30,016 nt of DNA, from assembly GCF_041601295.1 (NCBI RefSeq), contig NZ_JBFIII010000030.1:1-30016 (forward strand). Direction: 5' to 3'. The notes beneath the pieces were generated by a model that was not told the origin of the DNA, made no database searches, and saw nothing but the letters and a program-made list of their open reading frames with translations. The translations under genes and the position numbers were made by a program. The stretch's first letter is position 1; the number at the start of each line of letters is the position of its first letter. This stretch comes from Immundisolibacter sp. Its GTDB lineage: Bacteria > Pseudomonadota > Gammaproteobacteria > Immundisolibacterales > Immundisolibacteraceae. Of the stretch, positions 7,836 to 16,392 are shown one piece after another.

Positions 7836-10519
7836 ACGCTCCGCCGCGCGCGCCCTTGTTCGATGCGCCAGCAGTCGCGCAGCGGCTGGATGCGCTCGGT
7901 GTGAGCGCAGCGACCTGTCGTCAGCTGCGCCAGCAGTTCATGGACCACTTGCGAGCCGAGTACGACCGTAAGCCGGCGGGGGCGGACATCGTGCACGCAC
8001 GCACCGCGTTCGTCGATTTGTTGCTGCGTCGTATCTGGGCCGATCAGGTCGAGGGCACTGCCGCGGGCGATCGCCTCGCGCTGGTGGCGGTGGGCGGTTA
8101 CGGGCGTGGTGAATTACATGCCTGTTCGGACGTGGACATCCTGGTGCTGGCGGCGCGCGGCCGGGACATCACGCGCGCGACCGATACCATCAGCCGGTTT
8201 GTCACTTTCCTGTATGACGTCGGTCTTGATATCGGCGCCAGTGTGCGCAGTGTCCGGCAATGCCTGGACGAGGGACGGCGCGACGTCACCATCGCCACCA
8301 ATCTGATCGAGGCACGGCTGCTGATGGGCGACGAGGCTCTGTTCGAGCAGCTGTGTCGGCGCACCGGGCCGCGACAGATGTGGCCCACGCGCAAATTTTT
8401 CGCAGCCAAACTGGCCGAGCAGCGGGCGCGTTACGACAAGTACGACGCCACGGCCTACAAGCTGGAACCGAACGTCAAGGAAAGCCCGGGCGGGCTGCGG
8501 GATATTCATACCATCGGCTGGGTGGCCAAACGCCATTTTGGCGCCCGTACACTGCACGAGCTGGTGGACCACCAGTTTCTGGAGCAGGACGAGTACGAAC
8601 TGCTGCGCGAAGGTCAGGAGTTCCTGTCCGAGGTGCGAAACGGGCTGCATCTGCTGACCGGGCGCAAGCACGACCATCTGTTGTTCGATCAGCAGCGCGA
8701 GCTGGCGCGCCGCTTCGGTTACCAGGACTCGGACCAGAGCCTGGCCGTCGAGCAGTTCATGAAGCGGTATTACCGTACCGTCAAAGGTCTGTCACGGCTG
8801 AACGAGATGCTGCTGCAGCATTTCGAGGAGGAAATCCTGCTGGCGCGGCGCAGCGACCGCGCCACGCCCCTGAACAGCCGGTTCCAGATTCGCAAGGGCT
8901 TCATCGAGGCGCGCGACGAGCGCGTGTTCCGGCGCTATCCGTTTGCGCTCCTCGAAATATTTCTGCTGCTGCAACAGCACCGACGAAGTATTCGAGGCGT
9001 GCGCGCCGACACGGTGCGCCTGATCCGCCGACACCTGCATCTGATCGATGACCGCTTTCGGGCTGACTTGCGCTGCACCAGCCTGTTCATGGAAATCATT
9101 CGCCAGCCGCATGGCATTGGCCATGAATTGCAGCGCATGCACCGCTACGGGGTGCTGGCGCGCTACATCCCGGCTTTCGGGCGCGTGGTGGGGCAGATGC
9201 AGCACGACCTGTTTCATGTTTATACGGTCGACGAGCACAGCCTTTTCGTCTTGCGTAACACCCGCAGCTATGCATTTCCGGACGAGAAAATCAGCGCCCT
9301 GGAGCTCGGTTACCAGGTATACCCAGGCATCCCCAAGCCGGCCCTGTTGTACCTGGCAGCCCTGTTTCACGACATCGCCAAGGGCCGCGGCGGCGATCAT
9401 TCGGATCTTGGAACGCACGATGCCGCCGAGTTTTGTCGCCTGCACCGTTTGTCCGATCTGGACGGTCGACTGGTGGCCTGGCTGGTGCGCCGCCATTTGC
9501 TGATGTCCAAGGTGTCGCAACGACAGGACATCGGCGACCCCGAGGTTATTCGCGCGTTTGCCGCAACGGTCGGCGACCAGGTACATCTGGACTACCTGTA
9601 CCTGCTGACGGTCGCCGATATGCGCGGCACCGGACCGACGGTGTGGAACTCCTGGAAAGGCTCGCTGCTGGGAACGCTGTACCTGGCAACCCGGCGCGCG
9701 CTGCGGCGGGGTCTGGGCAGTCCCATCGATGCCCACGATCAGGCACTGGAAGTGCGTGCCCGCGCGGCTGCTCTGCTCCCCGCCGAGCAGGTGGATTCGC
9801 GCGAATGCGATCAGTTCTGGAATCGCCTCGATGACGACTACTTCCTGCGTTTCGAAGCCGAGGAAATCGCCTGGCACGCCAAGCATATCCTGCGCGCGCG
9901 CGGTGACCACCCAACGGTAGTGGCCACGCGCGACTTCCCGAACCGGGGCAGCACCGGCGTGATGGTCTACACGCGCGATCGTAAATATCTGTTCGCTGCC
10001 ATCACCTCCACCCTGGACCGGCTGGGTCTGGATATCGTCGATGCGCGTATCTATACCAGCCGCGACGGTGACGCACTGGACGCGTTCCTGGTCACCGACC
10101 TGTACGGCGAGCGGGTGTCGGATCCGGCGCAGCGGCGCGAAATCCGCGCCGCGCTGCGCGACACCCTGTTGCAGGACACGCTGTCGCTGAGCTCGGGAGG
10201 GCGGCGCTCCACCCGGCAGCAGAAGGCCTTCCGCGTGGACACGGAAGTGTCGTTCACCACCGACCTGAGCCGCGACCGCACCGTGCTGGAGCTCATCACC
10301 AAGGATCGGCCGGGCCTGCTGTCGAAAGTGGCGCAAGCCCTGGCCGAATGCGGCCTGGTGTTACAGAACGCACGCGTCAACACCTACGGCGAGCGCGCCG
10401 AGGATGCCTTTTTCGTGACCGATGCGAACGGTCACGCAGTCACCGACGCCGGTCGACTCGATGCCCTGGAGAGGCAGCTGGTACAGCGCCTGGACGGCGA
10501 GCTGAAGCCGGCTGCCTGA
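7832..10519 (+). CDS. glnD: bifunctional [protein-PII] uridylyltransferase / uridylyl-removing enzyme
   Basis: Primary glutamine sensor: uridylylates PII (GlnB/GlnK) when glutamine is low and removes UMP when it is high. The protein is 895 aa, full length. The nucleotidyltransferase domain carries GGYGRGELHACSDVD near residues 88-102 with the metal-binding Asp pair. A central HD domain carries the His-Asp pair in ALFHDIAKGRGGDHSD near residues 510-525. Two C-terminal ACT domains begin near residue 710 (DRKYLFAAITSTLDRLGLDI) and residue 815 (VLELITKDRPGLLSKVAQAL) and should bind glutamine. The GTG start overlaps the map stop by four bases. An apparent 514-codon frame on the opposite strand inside this gene is a GC-rich shadow. 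Confidence 0.97.
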   Translation: MNAPPRAPLFDAPAVAQRLDALGVSAATCRQLRQQFMDHLRAEYDRKPAGADIVHARTAFVDLLLRRIWADQVEGTAAGDRLALVAVGGYGRGELHACSDVDILVLAARGRDITRATDTISRFVTFLYDVGLDIGASVRSVRQCLDEGRRDVTIATNLIEARLLMGDEALFEQLCRRTGPRQMWPTRKFFAAKLAEQRARYDKYDATAYKLEPNVKESPGGLRDIHTIGWVAKRHFGARTLHELVDHQFLEQDEYELLREGQEFLSEVRNGLHLLTGRKHDHLLFDQQRELARRFGYQDSDQSLAVEQFMKRYYRTVKGLSRLNEMLLQHFEEEILLARRSDRATPLNSRFQIRKGFIEARDERVFRRYPFALLEIFLLLQQHRRSIRGVRADTVRLIRRHLHLIDDRFRADLRCTSLFMEIIRQPHGIGHELQRMHRYGVLARYIPAFGRVVGQMQHDLFHVYTVDEHSLFVLRNTRSYAFPDEKISALELGYQVYPGIPKPALLYLAALFHDIAKGRGGDHSDLGTHDAAEFCRLHRLSDLDGRLVAWLVRRHLLMSKVSQRQDIGDPEVIRAFAATVGDQVHLDYLYLLTVADMRGTGPTVWNSWKGSLLGTLYLATRRALRRGLGSPIDAHDQALEVRARAAALLPAEQVDSRECDQFWNRLDDDYFLRFEAEEIAWHAKHILRARGDHPTVVATRDFPNRGSTGVMVYTRDRKYLFAAITSTLDRLGLDIVDARIYTSRDGDALDAFLVTDLYGERVSDPAQRREIRAALRDTLLQDTLSLSSGGRRSTRQQKAFRVDTEVSFTTDLSRDRTVLELITKDRPGLLSKVAQALAECGLVLQNARVNTYGERAEDAFFVTDANGHAVTDAGRLDALERQLVQRLDGELKPAA

Positions 10520-10532
10520 GCACGTGCCGCGC

Positions 10533-11717
10533 ATGAATCCCGGCTTCTCGCAGCTGCAGCCGTATCCGTTCGAGCGCTTGCGGGGCTTGCTGGCGGGTGC
10601 GCACCACGCTGCTGGCCTGCCGCTGATCGATCTTTCCATCGGCGAGCCGCGCCAGCCGGTGCCGGCCCTGATACGGGACGCGCTGGTTGGTCAGCTGGAC
10701 GGACTCGGCCGTTACCCAAAAACGCCCGGTTCCGACCTGCTGCGTAACGCCATCGCCGACTGGCTGCAACGCCGTCAGGACCTGCCCACCGGTGCTGTCG
10801 ATCCGGCCCGCCAGGTTCTGCCAGTCAGCGGCACGCGCGAGGCCCTGTTTGCCATCGCCCAATGCCTGGTGGACCGCCAACCCGGCGCGCGCGTGGCGAT
10901 GCCAAACCCTGTCTATCAAATCTACGAGGGCGCGGCGCTGCTGGCCGGCGCCCAGCCTTTGTATGTGCCGTGCCTGGCGGCCCGCGGCTACCAGCCGGAT
11001 TTCGATGCCGTGCCGGCCGCCGCCTGGCGTGATGTGCAGTTGCTTTACGTTTGTTCGCCGCACAACCCGACCGGGCGGGTGCTTACCCTGGATCAATTGA
11101 AAACTCTGATCGAACTGGCGCTACGGCACGATTTCGTCATCGCCTCGGACGAGTGTTACTCGGAAATCTATCCCGACGATGCCGCGCCTCCGCCGGGTCT
11201 GCTCGCCGCCTGTCTGGCGCTGGGACTGGATGATTTTGATCACTGCCTGGTATTCCAGAGCCTGTCCAAGCGCTCCAGCGTGCCCGGGCTGCGCTCGGGA
11301 TTTGTCGCTGGCGATGCACGTCTTATCGAGCGTTTCCTGCTGTATCGCACCTATCACGGTTGCGCTGTGCCGGAACAGGTGCAGGCGGCCAGCGTCGCCG
11401 CCTGGCAGGACGAAGCACATGTCAACGACAGTCGTGCCGGGTATCGGCGAAAACTGGCGCAGGCGCAGCAGACACTGGGTATGCCCGCGCCGCAAGGCGG
11501 CTTTTGTCTGTGGCTGCCGGTGCCGGGGGGCGATGATCTGGCTTTTACCCGGCGCCTGTTCGTCGACTGGCACCTGCGGGTGCTGCCGGGCAGCTATCTG
11601 GCCCGTGAGCAGGACGGCATCAACCCGGGTGCCGGCCACCTGCGCGTGGCGTTGGTGGCGACGGAACCCGAATGTGCCGAGGCCCTGCACCGTTTGGCGC
11701 AGGCCTTGAGTGCCTGA
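10533..11717 (+). CDS. dapC: succinyldiaminopimelate aminotransferase
   Basis: Class I/II PLP-dependent aminotransferase. In the succinylase route to lysine and meso-DAP it would make N-succinyl-LL-diaminopimelate from the 2-amino-6-oxo precursor and glutamate. The 394-aa protein starts MNPGFSQLQPYPFERLRGLL, the typical DapC opening, so I chose the ATG at 10533 over the GTG at 10524. Visible motifs are the substrate loop IDLSIGEPRQPVPALI, the PLP-phosphate region VSGTREALFAIAQ, CSPHNPTGR, ASDECYSEIY and the Schiff-base Lys in FQSLSKRSSVPGLRSGFVAGD. It sits between glnD and dapD, the classic gammaproteobacterial context, which separates it from generic aspartate aminotransferases. Confidence 0.9.
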   Translation: MNPGFSQLQPYPFERLRGLLAGAHHAAGLPLIDLSIGEPRQPVPALIRDALVGQLDGLGRYPKTPGSDLLRNAIADWLQRRQDLPTGAVDPARQVLPVSGTREALFAIAQCLVDRQPGARVAMPNPVYQIYEGAALLAGAQPLYVPCLAARGYQPDFDAVPAAAWRDVQLLYVCSPHNPTGRVLTLDQLKTLIELALRHDFVIASDECYSEIYPDDAAPPPGLLAACLALGLDDFDHCLVFQSLSKRSSVPGLRSGFVAGDARLIERFLLYRTYHGCAVPEQVQAASVAAWQDEAHVNDSRAGYRRKLAQAQQTLGMPAPQGGFCLWLPVPGGDDLAFTRRLFVDWHLRVLPGSYLAREQDGINPGAGHLRVALVATEPECAEALHRLAQALSA

Positions 11718-11761
11718 GTCGTGCCCATGCAATTCATAAACGAAAGGAAATTAAAAAGCTC

Positions 11762-12583
11762 ATGCAGGACCTGATCCGCGTTATCGAAACCGCCTTCGAG
11801 GCACGCGCCGAAATCAACCCGGCCAATGTCAGTCCCGCGGTGCGCGAGGCCGTCGAGGGCGCACTGGCGCTGTTGGATGCCGGCACGGCGCGCGTGGCCG
11901 AACCGACTGCCACCGGCTGGCACGTCAATGAATGGCTTAAAAAAGCGGTACTGCTGTCGTTTCGTATTGCCGACAACGCCGTCATGGACGGCGGGTTCGG
12001 GCGCTTTTTCGACAAGGTGCCGACCAAGTTCGCCGGCTACGAGTCGGCCGAGTTCGCCGCCCAGGGTGCGCGCGTGGTGCCGCCGGCGACGGTGCGTCGT
12101 GGCGCTTACATCGGCGCCGGTGTTGTGTTGATGCCAAGCTACGTCAACATCGGCGCCTACGTGGACAGCGGCACCATGGTCGATACCTGGGCCACGGTCG
12201 GGTCCTGCGCGCAGATCGGCAAGAACGTTCACCTGTCGGGCGGTGTCGGTATCGGTGGTGTGCTGGAGCCGTTGCAGGCGACGCCGACCATCATAGAGGA
12301 CGACTGCTTCATCGGTGCCCGCTCAGAGGTGGTCGAAGGGGTGGTCGTCGAGCGTGGCGCGGTGCTTTCAATGGGCGTTTTCATCGGCCAGAGCACCAAG
12401 ATATACAACCGCGAAACCGGGCAGATCAGCTACGGCCGGGTGCCGGCCGGGGCGGTGGTGGTGCCGGGCAACCTGCCCGCCGCCGACGGCAGCCACAGCC
12501 TTTATTGCGCCGTCATCGTCAAACAGGTGGACCCGCAAACGCGGGCCAAGGTGGGTATCAACGAACTGCTGCGCGGGGTCTAG
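11762..12583 (+). CDS. dapD: 2,3,4,5-tetrahydropyridine-2,6-dicarboxylate N-succinyltransferase
   Basis: Transfers succinyl from succinyl-CoA to tetrahydrodipicolinate, the step just before DapC in lysine/DAP synthesis. The protein is 273 aa, against 274 in E. coli. The N-terminal helical domain (MQDLIRVIETAFEARAEINP) is followed by a left-handed beta-helix of hexapeptide repeats (about residues 105-230) that includes GAYIGAGVVLMPSYVNIGAYVDSGTMVDTW and GVGIGGVLEPLQA. The C-terminal segment GVFIGQSTKIYNRETGQ is conserved. The frame is open upstream into dapC, but the ATG at 11762 gives the family N-terminus. A purine-rich AAAGGAAATT lies somewhat far upstream. Confidence 0.97.
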   Translation: MQDLIRVIETAFEARAEINPANVSPAVREAVEGALALLDAGTARVAEPTATGWHVNEWLKKAVLLSFRIADNAVMDGGFGRFFDKVPTKFAGYESAEFAAQGARVVPPATVRRGAYIGAGVVLMPSYVNIGAYVDSGTMVDTWATVGSCAQIGKNVHLSGGVGIGGVLEPLQATPTIIEDDCFIGARSEVVEGVVVERGAVLSMGVFIGQSTKIYNRETGQISYGRVPAGAVVVPGNLPAADGSHSLYCAVIVKQVDPQTRAKVGINELLRGV

Positions 12584-12597
12584 CCGCGCCCTCAGGC

Positions 12598-12616
12598 TCC
12601 GGGAAATCGCCCCGGG
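12598..12616. terminator. hairpin in the convergent dapD / LON-domain gene gap
   Basis: CCGGG (12599-12603) and CCCGG (12611-12615) form a short GC-rich stem in the 34-base gap between two convergent genes. There is no T tract on either strand, so termination is inferred from position only. Confidence 0.25.
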
Positions 12617-12617
12617 T

Positions 12618-13226
12618 TCAGTGCCGCATGGCCTCGCCGGCGCGCAGTTCGTCGATGAACTGGGTCAGCGCTTCCAGGCGCAGCAGGGGGTTGGTCAGTT
12701 CCAGCAGCCACTGCCGCCGCGCGGGGGGCAGGGGCAGCAGTTCGGCCAGCCGAAAGCTGACCCAGCTGGCGTCGGTCAGTTCCTCGGCACGACCGAACTC
12801 GGGGTCGTACTCCTCCATCGCCTGTTTGAGCAGTTCCACCAGGGCAAAGTGCCGCTCGGCGATGCCGGTCGGGATTTCGGGTTCGATGTGCAGGGCCTGG
12901 CCCATGACCAGCTGGTCGGTGCCGACACGGCTGGCCAGCACCTGCACCCGCTGCTCGCCACGCACGGTGATATGCAGCATGCCGCTCTTGTCCTGGTCGT
13001 AATCCTCGATGCGGGCGAGCGTACCGACCGGGTGAAACCGCGCCGCCTGGCCGGTTTCGCGCCCGTCGCTGATCAGGCATACGGCAAAGCCATGCTGTTC
13101 CTTGATGCAGTCGCTGACCATGTGCAGGTACCGCGGCTCAAATATGCGCAGCGGCAGCACGCCACCGGGGAACAGCACACTGCCCAGGGGGAACACGGGT
13201 AGCGTGAAGGTTTGCAGTTCTGGCAC
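12618..13226 (-). CDS. LON substrate-binding (N-terminal) domain protein
   Basis: A 202-aa protein that consists of the Lon protease N-terminal substrate-binding domain alone, with no AAA+ or protease part. The opening block TLPVFPLGSVLFPGGVLPLRIFEPRYLHMV is the clear LON-domain signature, followed by FAVCLISDGRE, GTLARIEDYDQDKSGMLHITVRGEQRVQVL and a helical C-terminal part. The start is a GTG with a strong GGAGGA seven bases upstream and lies one base after the mpl stop. Stand-alone LON-domain proteins are common in proteobacteria; their role is not established and I infer only a possible substrate- or partner-binding function. It is the last gene of the six-gene minus-strand cluster. Confidence 0.88.
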   Translation of the reverse strand: MPELQTFTLPVFPLGSVLFPGGVLPLRIFEPRYLHMVSDCIKEQHGFAVCLISDGRETGQAARFHPVGTLARIEDYDQDKSGMLHITVRGEQRVQVLASRVGTDQLVMGQALHIEPEIPTGIAERHFALVELLKQAMEEYDPEFGRAEELTDASWVSFRLAELLPLPPARRQWLLELTNPLLRLEALTQFIDELRAGEAMRH

Positions 13227-13227
13227 G

Positions 13228-14595
13228 TCAAGATCCTCCGCCGAATTTGCTTCTTACTCCTGTTTCAAGTGTGGCATGCACGCCGCCGAAGGCACCATTG
13301 CTCATGAGGAGGATATGATCACCCGGTTGGCAGCTGGCCAGCAGCGCGTCGACCAGTGTTTCCGGCGATGTGAAAAAGCCGCTGCTCGGCGGCAAGGCGT
13401 GCAGTACCTCCTCCACGTCCCAGTCCAGTGCCTGAGCGCAGTGCAGCAGGGCCACATCAGCCAGCTCCAGCGACCCGGCCAGCCCCCCGCGGTGGGCGCC
13501 CGAGCGCATGGAGTTCGAGCGCAGGTCCACCACCGCCACAATGCGTGCCGCGCCCACCCGCCCGCGCAGGGCGGCCAGCGTGGCGGCGATGGCGGTAGGG
13601 TGGTGGGCAAAGTCGTCATAGAGAGTGACATCGCCGACCTGCGCCACCACCTCAAGCCGCCGTCGCACATTCCTGAAGCTGGCCAGTGCCGGTAGCGCCA
13701 GTGCCGGACCGACACCAAGCTCGGCGGCCGCTGCCATCGCGGCCAGGGCGTTGCTCAGGTTGTGTACGCCGGCCAGCGGCCATTGCGTCACCCCGATCAG
13801 CGTGCCCGCCACGTGCAGTTCGAAGCGGCTGGCGTCAGCGCTCAGTGGCCGTGCCTGCCAGTCAGCATCGGGCCCAAAGCGCGTGATCGGCGTCCAGCAA
13901 CCGCGTTCCATCACGCGTGCGAGCGCGGCGTCGCTGGCGTTTACCACCAAGCGGCCGTTGCCCGGTACGCAGCGCAACAACTGCTGGAACTGCCACTCTA
14001 TGGCGGCGAGGTCAGGGTAGATGTCCGCGTGATCGAACTCTAGATTGTTCAGCACGCAGGTTCGCGGCCGGTAGTGCAGGAACTTGGCGCGCTTGTCGAA
14101 AAATGCCGTGTCGTACTCGTCTGCTTCCACCACGAACGGGCCGTGCCCCAGGCGTGCCGACACGCCAAAGTTCTGTGGCACGCCACCGATCAGAAAGCCC
14201 GGCGCAAGCCCGGCGTGTTCTAGGATCCACGCCAGCAGGCTGGCAGTGGTGGTCTTGCCGTGGGTGCCCGCCACCGCCAGGACGTGGCGCCCGGCCAGCA
14301 CCTGCTCGCCCAGCCACTGCGGTCCGGAGGTATAGGGCAGGCCCTCGGCGAGGATGTGCTCGACCAGCGGGTTGCCGCGCGACAGCGCGTTGCCGATGAC
14401 GCACAGGTCGGGGATGGGGCTCAGTTGTGCCGGGTCGTAGCCTTCGGTCAGAGTAATCCCGGCGCTTCGCAGCTGCTCGCTCATCGGCGGATAAACGCCT
14501 GAATCGCAGCCGCTCACGGTGTGCCCCAAAGCCTTGGCCAGTTGCGCCAGCCCCGCCATGAACGTGCCACAGATGCCAAGGACGTGCAGGTGCAT
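13228..14595 (-). CDS. mpl: UDP-N-acetylmuramate:L-alanyl-gamma-D-glutamyl-meso-diaminopimelate ligase
   Basis: Peptidoglycan-recycling Mur ligase that reattaches the imported murein tripeptide to UDP-MurNAc. The protein is 455 aa, close to E. coli Mpl (457). The N-terminal Rossmann part reads MHLHVLGICGTFMAGLAQLA and differs from MurC in the GTFMAGLA segment. The ATP-binding P-loop AGTHGKTTTASLLAWI, the VVEADEYDTAFFDKRAKF block and NNLEFDHADIYPDL are typical of Mpl. The C-terminal domain has LYDDFAHHPTAI. The ATG at 14595 is chosen over the longer open frame because it gives the family N-terminus. It shares one base with the stop of the upstream membrane protein gene. Confidence 0.95.
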   Translation of the reverse strand: MHLHVLGICGTFMAGLAQLAKALGHTVSGCDSGVYPPMSEQLRSAGITLTEGYDPAQLSPIPDLCVIGNALSRGNPLVEHILAEGLPYTSGPQWLGEQVLAGRHVLAVAGTHGKTTTASLLAWILEHAGLAPGFLIGGVPQNFGVSARLGHGPFVVEADEYDTAFFDKRAKFLHYRPRTCVLNNLEFDHADIYPDLAAIEWQFQQLLRCVPGNGRLVVNASDAALARVMERGCWTPITRFGPDADWQARPLSADASRFELHVAGTLIGVTQWPLAGVHNLSNALAAMAAAAELGVGPALALPALASFRNVRRRLEVVAQVGDVTLYDDFAHHPTAIAATLAALRGRVGAARIVAVVDLRSNSMRSGAHRGGLAGSLELADVALLHCAQALDWDVEEVLHALPPSSGFFTSPETLVDALLASCQPGDHILLMSNGAFGGVHATLETGVRSKFGGGS

Positions 14596-15101
14596 CAGCT
14601 GGACAGGCCGAACAAATAGCCGAGCACGAAATAGGCAATGAAAAAGAACGCCAGATTCACCAGCACGCTGCCGGGCACCGGGATGTCGAGCGTCAGGCGA
14701 AGGATCTGCACCGACACTGCGAAACTCCACACCACCAGTACCAGCATCAGCAACCCGACGCTGCTGTTTGACTGGGCCACGGCCTGCAGCGGCAGGGACA
14801 GTGCGTTGAACACGCTGCCGACCAGCGTCAGGGCGGTCAGGGTCTGTACAAAGCGTGTTGGATGCCGGTACAGCCTGAGCGTGACGTAGACCAGCAACGC
14901 CAGTAGCGCCGCCTCGGCGGGGCCGTATAAAAGGGCTTGCAGCGGCGGCAGGATAAACGCCGCCAGGGCGCTGCCCAGCAGCGCGTAGGGGATCAGGGTT
15001 AGCAGCAACAGCGTCGGTGAGTAGGGTACGTCCTGCGGTCCTTTACGCAGGCGCAAAAGGTCGACGACCAGATCGCCGAGCGGACGCCAAGGCGAGCTCA
15101 T
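14595..15101 (-). CDS. hypothetical multi-pass membrane protein
   Basis: A 168-aa protein with about five hydrophobic segments: roughly residues 28-52, 55-75, 85-108, 116-137 and 144-165. The N-terminus (MSSPWRPLGDLVVDLLRLRKGPQDVPYSPT) is amphipathic and would be cytosolic. The overall shape, a short helical lead followed by five closely spaced membrane helices, recalls small YIP1-like or uncharacterised inner-membrane proteins, but I see no diagnostic motif and assign no function. It overlaps the upstream DUF4124 gene by four bases (ATGA) and mpl by one base, so it is certainly expressed with the cell-wall recycling gene. Confidence 0.75.
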   Translation of the reverse strand: MSSPWRPLGDLVVDLLRLRKGPQDVPYSPTLLLLTLIPYALLGSALAAFILPPLQALLYGPAEAALLALLVYVTLRLYRHPTRFVQTLTALTLVGSVFNALSLPLQAVAQSNSSVGLLMLVLVVWSFAVSVQILRLTLDIPVPGSVLVNLAFFFIAYFVLGYLFGLSS

Positions 15102-15556
15102 CGCGTTTTGCTGCTGCCGCAGTACTCGCGAATGGTGGCCTCAAGCTCATTTATTTTGTTGATCCGTTCTTCGCCGGTATACCAGTGGCCGTCGGCATCC
15201 CGGATGCGCTGTGCCGACCGCGTGGCCTGGAGTTGCCCGCGTGCCGCAGCGCACTGGGCGGCAAGCCTGTCTCGCTCCTCCTTGGACCTGGCTTGCTCGT
15301 CTTTGGCCTGGGCACGGGTCTCGAGGGCATCGCGGCGCTGTTTGCGTATGGCATCCAGGCGCGCGTCGATTTCCTCCGGTGACAGCGCGCTGGGTGGGGG
15401 TGGTTCGTCGATCTTCTCAGCACCGCTGGGCGGTTCCCGGTCGCTGTAGTGGACCTTGCCCTGGGCGTCGGTCCAGCGATAGATGTCGGCGGCCTGCGCA
15501 GTGGCGGCCAGCAGCGCCAGCAGCAGGACGGGGAAGCGCAGGTAGCGGTAGATCAC
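15098..15556 (-). CDS. exported DUF4124-domain protein with coiled coil
   Basis: A 152-aa protein from a GTG at 15556. It begins with a signal peptide (about residues 1-22, VIYRYLRFPVLLLALLAATAQA) followed directly by the DUF4124 motif ADIYRWTDAQGKVHYSDREPPSG. After a proline-rich linker comes a long charged, probably coiled-coil stretch (about residues 55-110, rich in R, K, E, A and Q). The C-terminal part has INKINELEATIREYCGSS. DUF4124 proteins are periplasmic and of unknown role. The GTG shares four bases with the upstream gene stop (GTGA), and the stop shares four with the next ATG. The longer upstream open frame lacks the correctly placed signal peptide. Confidence 0.82.
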   Translation of the reverse strand: MIYRYLRFPVLLLALLAATAQAADIYRWTDAQGKVHYSDREPPSGAEKIDEPPPPSALSPEEIDARLDAIRKQRRDALETRAQAKDEQARSKEERDRLAAQCAAARGQLQATRSAQRIRDADGHWYTGEERINKINELEATIREYCGSSKTR

Positions 15557-16392
15557 TCGAGCTCCACTTTGATGGCGATGCGCCGCTCGCTGCGGCTGGA
15601 ACGGGCCGTAGACGCTATCACGTTGCGCTCCAGGCCGCCGCCCGCGCTGGTCTCGCCGGCCACTTCCAGCCACTCGCCAAGCGCGCCATGCAGCTGCGTT
15701 TGCGCCACCTGGAAGGACACCATGCCAGGCTCAGAAAGCTGCTCGGCCCGGGGCGCGACGTCGAGCGTCACGCCCTGGCCGCTGAGGCGGGCCAGTACCT
15801 CGAAGCCGGTGCTTACCTCGCGGTACTGCGTACATTCGCGGCGTGCGCCGAACTGGTCTTCACACAGGCTCGCGAATGGCGCCACCAAGCCGATGGCGAT
15901 GTGCGCCGGGCGGCCTTCAAGAGTTACTACGGTCTGCTCGGTGGCCTCGCGTTGGCGACCGCCCGGATCGGTCCCGTAAACGCCGATGCCACGGTAACGC
16001 GCCTGCGCGCCGTGGCCGGTGTCGGGCGGGCTCACAATCACCCGCGCCTGGTCGTTGCCAATGCTGCCGCTGACGCCAGCGCCGCGCATCCGCTCTTCGG
16101 CGGCAAGCTCCTGACGCACCGTAATACGCAGCCGCCGTGGCGCGCGATCGAGCTGCTCGACCGTTGCCCGCAGCGACTCAAGCCGCGCCGGCTCGACGTT
16201 AAGGATCAGCGTAAACGCGTCGCCGGTGACCATCTCGTGCTGTCCCAGCAGCGGTTGCAAGACAGGCACCAGCTCGCTGGCTGGCCGATGGGTCAGGGTG
16301 ATGGTGGTCAGCTGCGGCCGGGCCTGGGCGTGCGCTGCCACCAGCCACAGCGCGGTGAGCATAAGGCTCGCGACCCGCCGACCGGCGATCAC
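15553..16392 (-). CDS. exported secretin N-domain-like (NolW-type) protein without a pore domain
   Basis: A 279-aa protein with a signal peptide (about residues 1-24, ending LTALWLVAAHAQA). Residues about 26-95 (ITLTHRPASELVPVLQPLLG through LESLRATVEQLDRAPRRLRI) match the secretin N1/NolW ring-building fold: a beta-helix-helix-beta repeat with the typical T-L-x-H-R-x-A-x-E-L opening and the x-L-D-x-x-P-R-R-x-x-I end. The rest is beta-rich and contains two cysteines in SLCEDQFGARRECTQY. The long amphipathic beta-barrel of a true secretin is absent, so it is unlikely to form a channel itself. The GTG at 16392 overlaps the upstream stop by four bases and places the signal peptide at the N-terminus. 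Role unknown. Confidence 0.72.
   Translation of the reverse strand: MIAGRRVASLMLTALWLVAAHAQARPQLTTITLTHRPASELVPVLQPLLGQHEMVTGDAFTLILNVEPARLESLRATVEQLDRAPRRLRITVRQELAAEERMRGAGVSGSIGNDQARVIVSPPDTGHGAQARYRGIGVYGTDPGGRQREATEQTVVTLEGRPAHIAIGLVAPFASLCEDQFGARRECTQYREVSTGFEVLARLSGQGVTLDVAPRAEQLSEPGMVSFQVAQTQLHGALGEWLEVAGETSAGGGLERNVIASTARSSRSERRIAIKVELE

Noticed and set aside
8792..10336. 514-codon open frame on the minus strand inside glnD
   Set aside because: It lies wholly antisense to an intact GlnD with all its motifs, and its own product shows no recognisable domain. Long antisense frames are expected in GC-rich coding DNA.
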